A program made the translations under genes and the position numbers. A stretch of DNA of 64,000 bases from Citricoccus zhacaiensis. Its GTDB lineage: Bacteria > Actinomycetota > Actinomycetes > Actinomycetales > Micrococcaceae. The DNA lies in the NCBI RefSeq assembly GCF_014645315.1, contig NZ_BMLQ01000001.1, positions 615,665 to 679,664 of the forward strand, in the 5' to 3' direction. The notes beneath the pieces are model-generated. The model saw only the letters and a program-made list of their open reading frames with translations, did no database searches and was not told where the DNA came from. This document shows positions 63,135 through 64,000 of this stretch, in pieces (within the stretch, counting starts at the first letter, position 1; the number at the start of each line of letters is the position of its first letter).

Positions 63135-63683
63135 ATGACCCAGAGCACCCCCGCCGAGACCCCTGACCGGGAAGGGCGAGCCGTCACCGGAGCCGCCCCC
63201 CTGGCCTGGGCCGCCCGCATGCGGTCGGCGGGGCTGCGGGTCACCAAGCAGCGGCTCGCGGTCCTGGACGCCCTGCACACCTCCCCACACGCCACGGCGG
63301 ACACGGTCTTGGACCATGTGCGCCAGAGCCTGCCGGAGATCACGGTGCAGTCCATCTACACCGTGCTGCACTCCCTGACCGGCGCCGGCCTGCTCCGCCA
63401 GCTGGACCTGGCCAACTCGCCGGCACGGTACGAGACCCGCGTGGCGGACAATCACCATCACGCCGTCTGCACCGAGTGCGGGCGAATCGAGGACGTCGCC
63501 TGCGCCGTCGGCCATGCCCCCTGCCTGCAGCCCTCCGAGACGCACGGCATGACCATCCGGATCGCCGACGTCGTCTATCAGGGCCTGTGCGCGGACTGCG
63601 CATCCGCCCAGCCGGCGCAACCCGCGCGGCCCACCGGGAACCTCGAGATCCCCACCAATCCCCGGGAAGCCCGCCAGGGCTGA
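63135..63683 (+). CDS. Fur-family regulator, peroxide-sensor type (PerR/CatR/FurA-like)
   Basis: 182 residues. N-terminal winged helix (about 25-105) with LRVTKQRLAVLDAL and ITVQSIYTVLHSLTGAGLL as recognition region. Metal-binding NHHHAVCTECGRIEDV and a C-terminal CADC complete the structural zinc site. A following catalase gene argues for peroxide sensing rather than iron uptake control. Start ATG 63135 sits 16 bp after the operator. Confidence 0.9.
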   Translation: MTQSTPAETPDREGRAVTGAAPLAWAARMRSAGLRVTKQRLAVLDALHTSPHATADTVLDHVRQSLPEITVQSIYTVLHSLTGAGLLRQLDLANSPARYETRVADNHHHAVCTECGRIEDVACAVGHAPCLQPSETHGMTIRIADVVYQGLCADCASAQPAQPARPTGNLEIPTNPREARQG

Positions 63684-63731
63684 CCGGTATCCCATCCACC
63701 CACCCCGACACCACCCCTTGAAGGAGTACTG

Positions 63732-64000
63732 ATGACGGAAACGACCCCGCACGGCACCGGTTCCACCACTCAGGCCGGCATCCCCGCCGTCAGCGACCGC
63801 AACTCGCTGACCGTGGGCGCCAACGGCCCCATCGTCCTGCACGACCACCACCTGGTGGAGACCCTGCAGCACTTCAACCGGATGAACGTCCCCGAGCGCC
63901 GTCCGCACGCCAAGGGCGCCGGCGCCTTCGGCACCTTCGAAGTCACCGAGGACATCTCCCAGTACACCAAGGCCGATTTCCTCCAGCCGGGCAAGAAGAC
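63732..64000 (+). CDS. katA: Catalase (partial, C-terminus off the right edge)
   Basis: 89 codons are in the window. [22 protein letters not shown] contains the active-site His of monofunctional heme catalases; [17 protein letters not shown] matches the N-terminal thread. Start ATG 63732 has AAGGAG 5 nt upstream and follows the regulator by 48 nt, so both probably share the Fur-controlled promoter. Confidence 0.93.
   Translation, partial: MTETTPHGTGSTTQAGIPAVSDRNSLTVGANGPIVLHDHHLVETLQHFNRMNVPERRPHAKGAGAFGTFEVTEDISQYTKADFLQPGKK

Overview
The window is chromosomal DNA of very high GC content. It most resembles a member of the Micrococcales, probably Micrococcaceae (Citricoccus, Micrococcus, Kocuria or Arthrobacter relatives). 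Evidence: the codon bias; a mycothiol-conjugate amidase; the order mazG-eno-ftsB/divIC-DUF501-ppx; DUF222/HNH, DUF4307 and GPP34 proteins; and many genes that start directly at a -10 box (leaderless style). I see no complete insertion sequence, prophage, CRISPR array or replication origin.

Layout. 1-2978: a sensor kinase (cut by the left edge) divergent from an FtsX-type ABC exporter. 2990-6127: fumC, prepilin peptidase and rhomboid protease, then a promoter-hairpins-terminator unit that looks like a 6C-type small RNA. 6175-15099: PhoH2, UppS, a TrhA-like membrane protein, a MOSC protein, an NADP-binding oxidoreductase, Mca, DUF4307, greA behind a structured leader, and GPP34. 15100-17491: an accessory-looking patch with tandem repeats and a DUF222/HNH gene whose true N-terminus seems to lie in another frame. 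17540-21719: galM, AI-2E transporter and ilvA as a translationally coupled set. 21809-24551: a Bax-inhibitor-like protein, a tRNA-Leu(UAA) of class I shape, and ndh under a Rex-like operator. 24616-33135: dedA, add-mazG, eno, ftsB-like, a DUF501-Ppx fusion and a subtilisin-like protease.

33246-40811 is one coherent system on the minus strand: BmpA lipoprotein, two-domain ATPase, two permeases, cytidine deaminase and thymidine phosphorylase. Together they import and degrade pyrimidine nucleosides; adenosine deaminase lies just beyond. 41031-43493: M20 amidohydrolase and manC. 43703-47244: sdhCDAB, which works with fumC in the TCA cycle and, with Ndh, feeds electrons into the menaquinone pool. 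47504-50350: a Gln/Pro-rich membrane protein and a MacB-type exporter with a double palindromic site upstream. 50508-56156: xth-trpS, a small membrane protein, and two coupled MFS exporters. 56172-59058: a drug-type ABC exporter with two permease domains fused in one chain. 59204-61709: folD and glyA (one-carbon metabolism), glyA behind a ZTP riboswitch. 61802-64000: a flavoprotein monooxygenase and a Fur-family peroxide regulator next to a catalase cut by the right edge.

The points most worth a second look are the 6C-like RNA, the DUF501-Ppx fusion, the frameshifted DUF222/HNH gene, the Rex, Fur and unknown palindromic operators, the tandem MKE mini-ORF repeat between nucleoside genes, and the greA leader.
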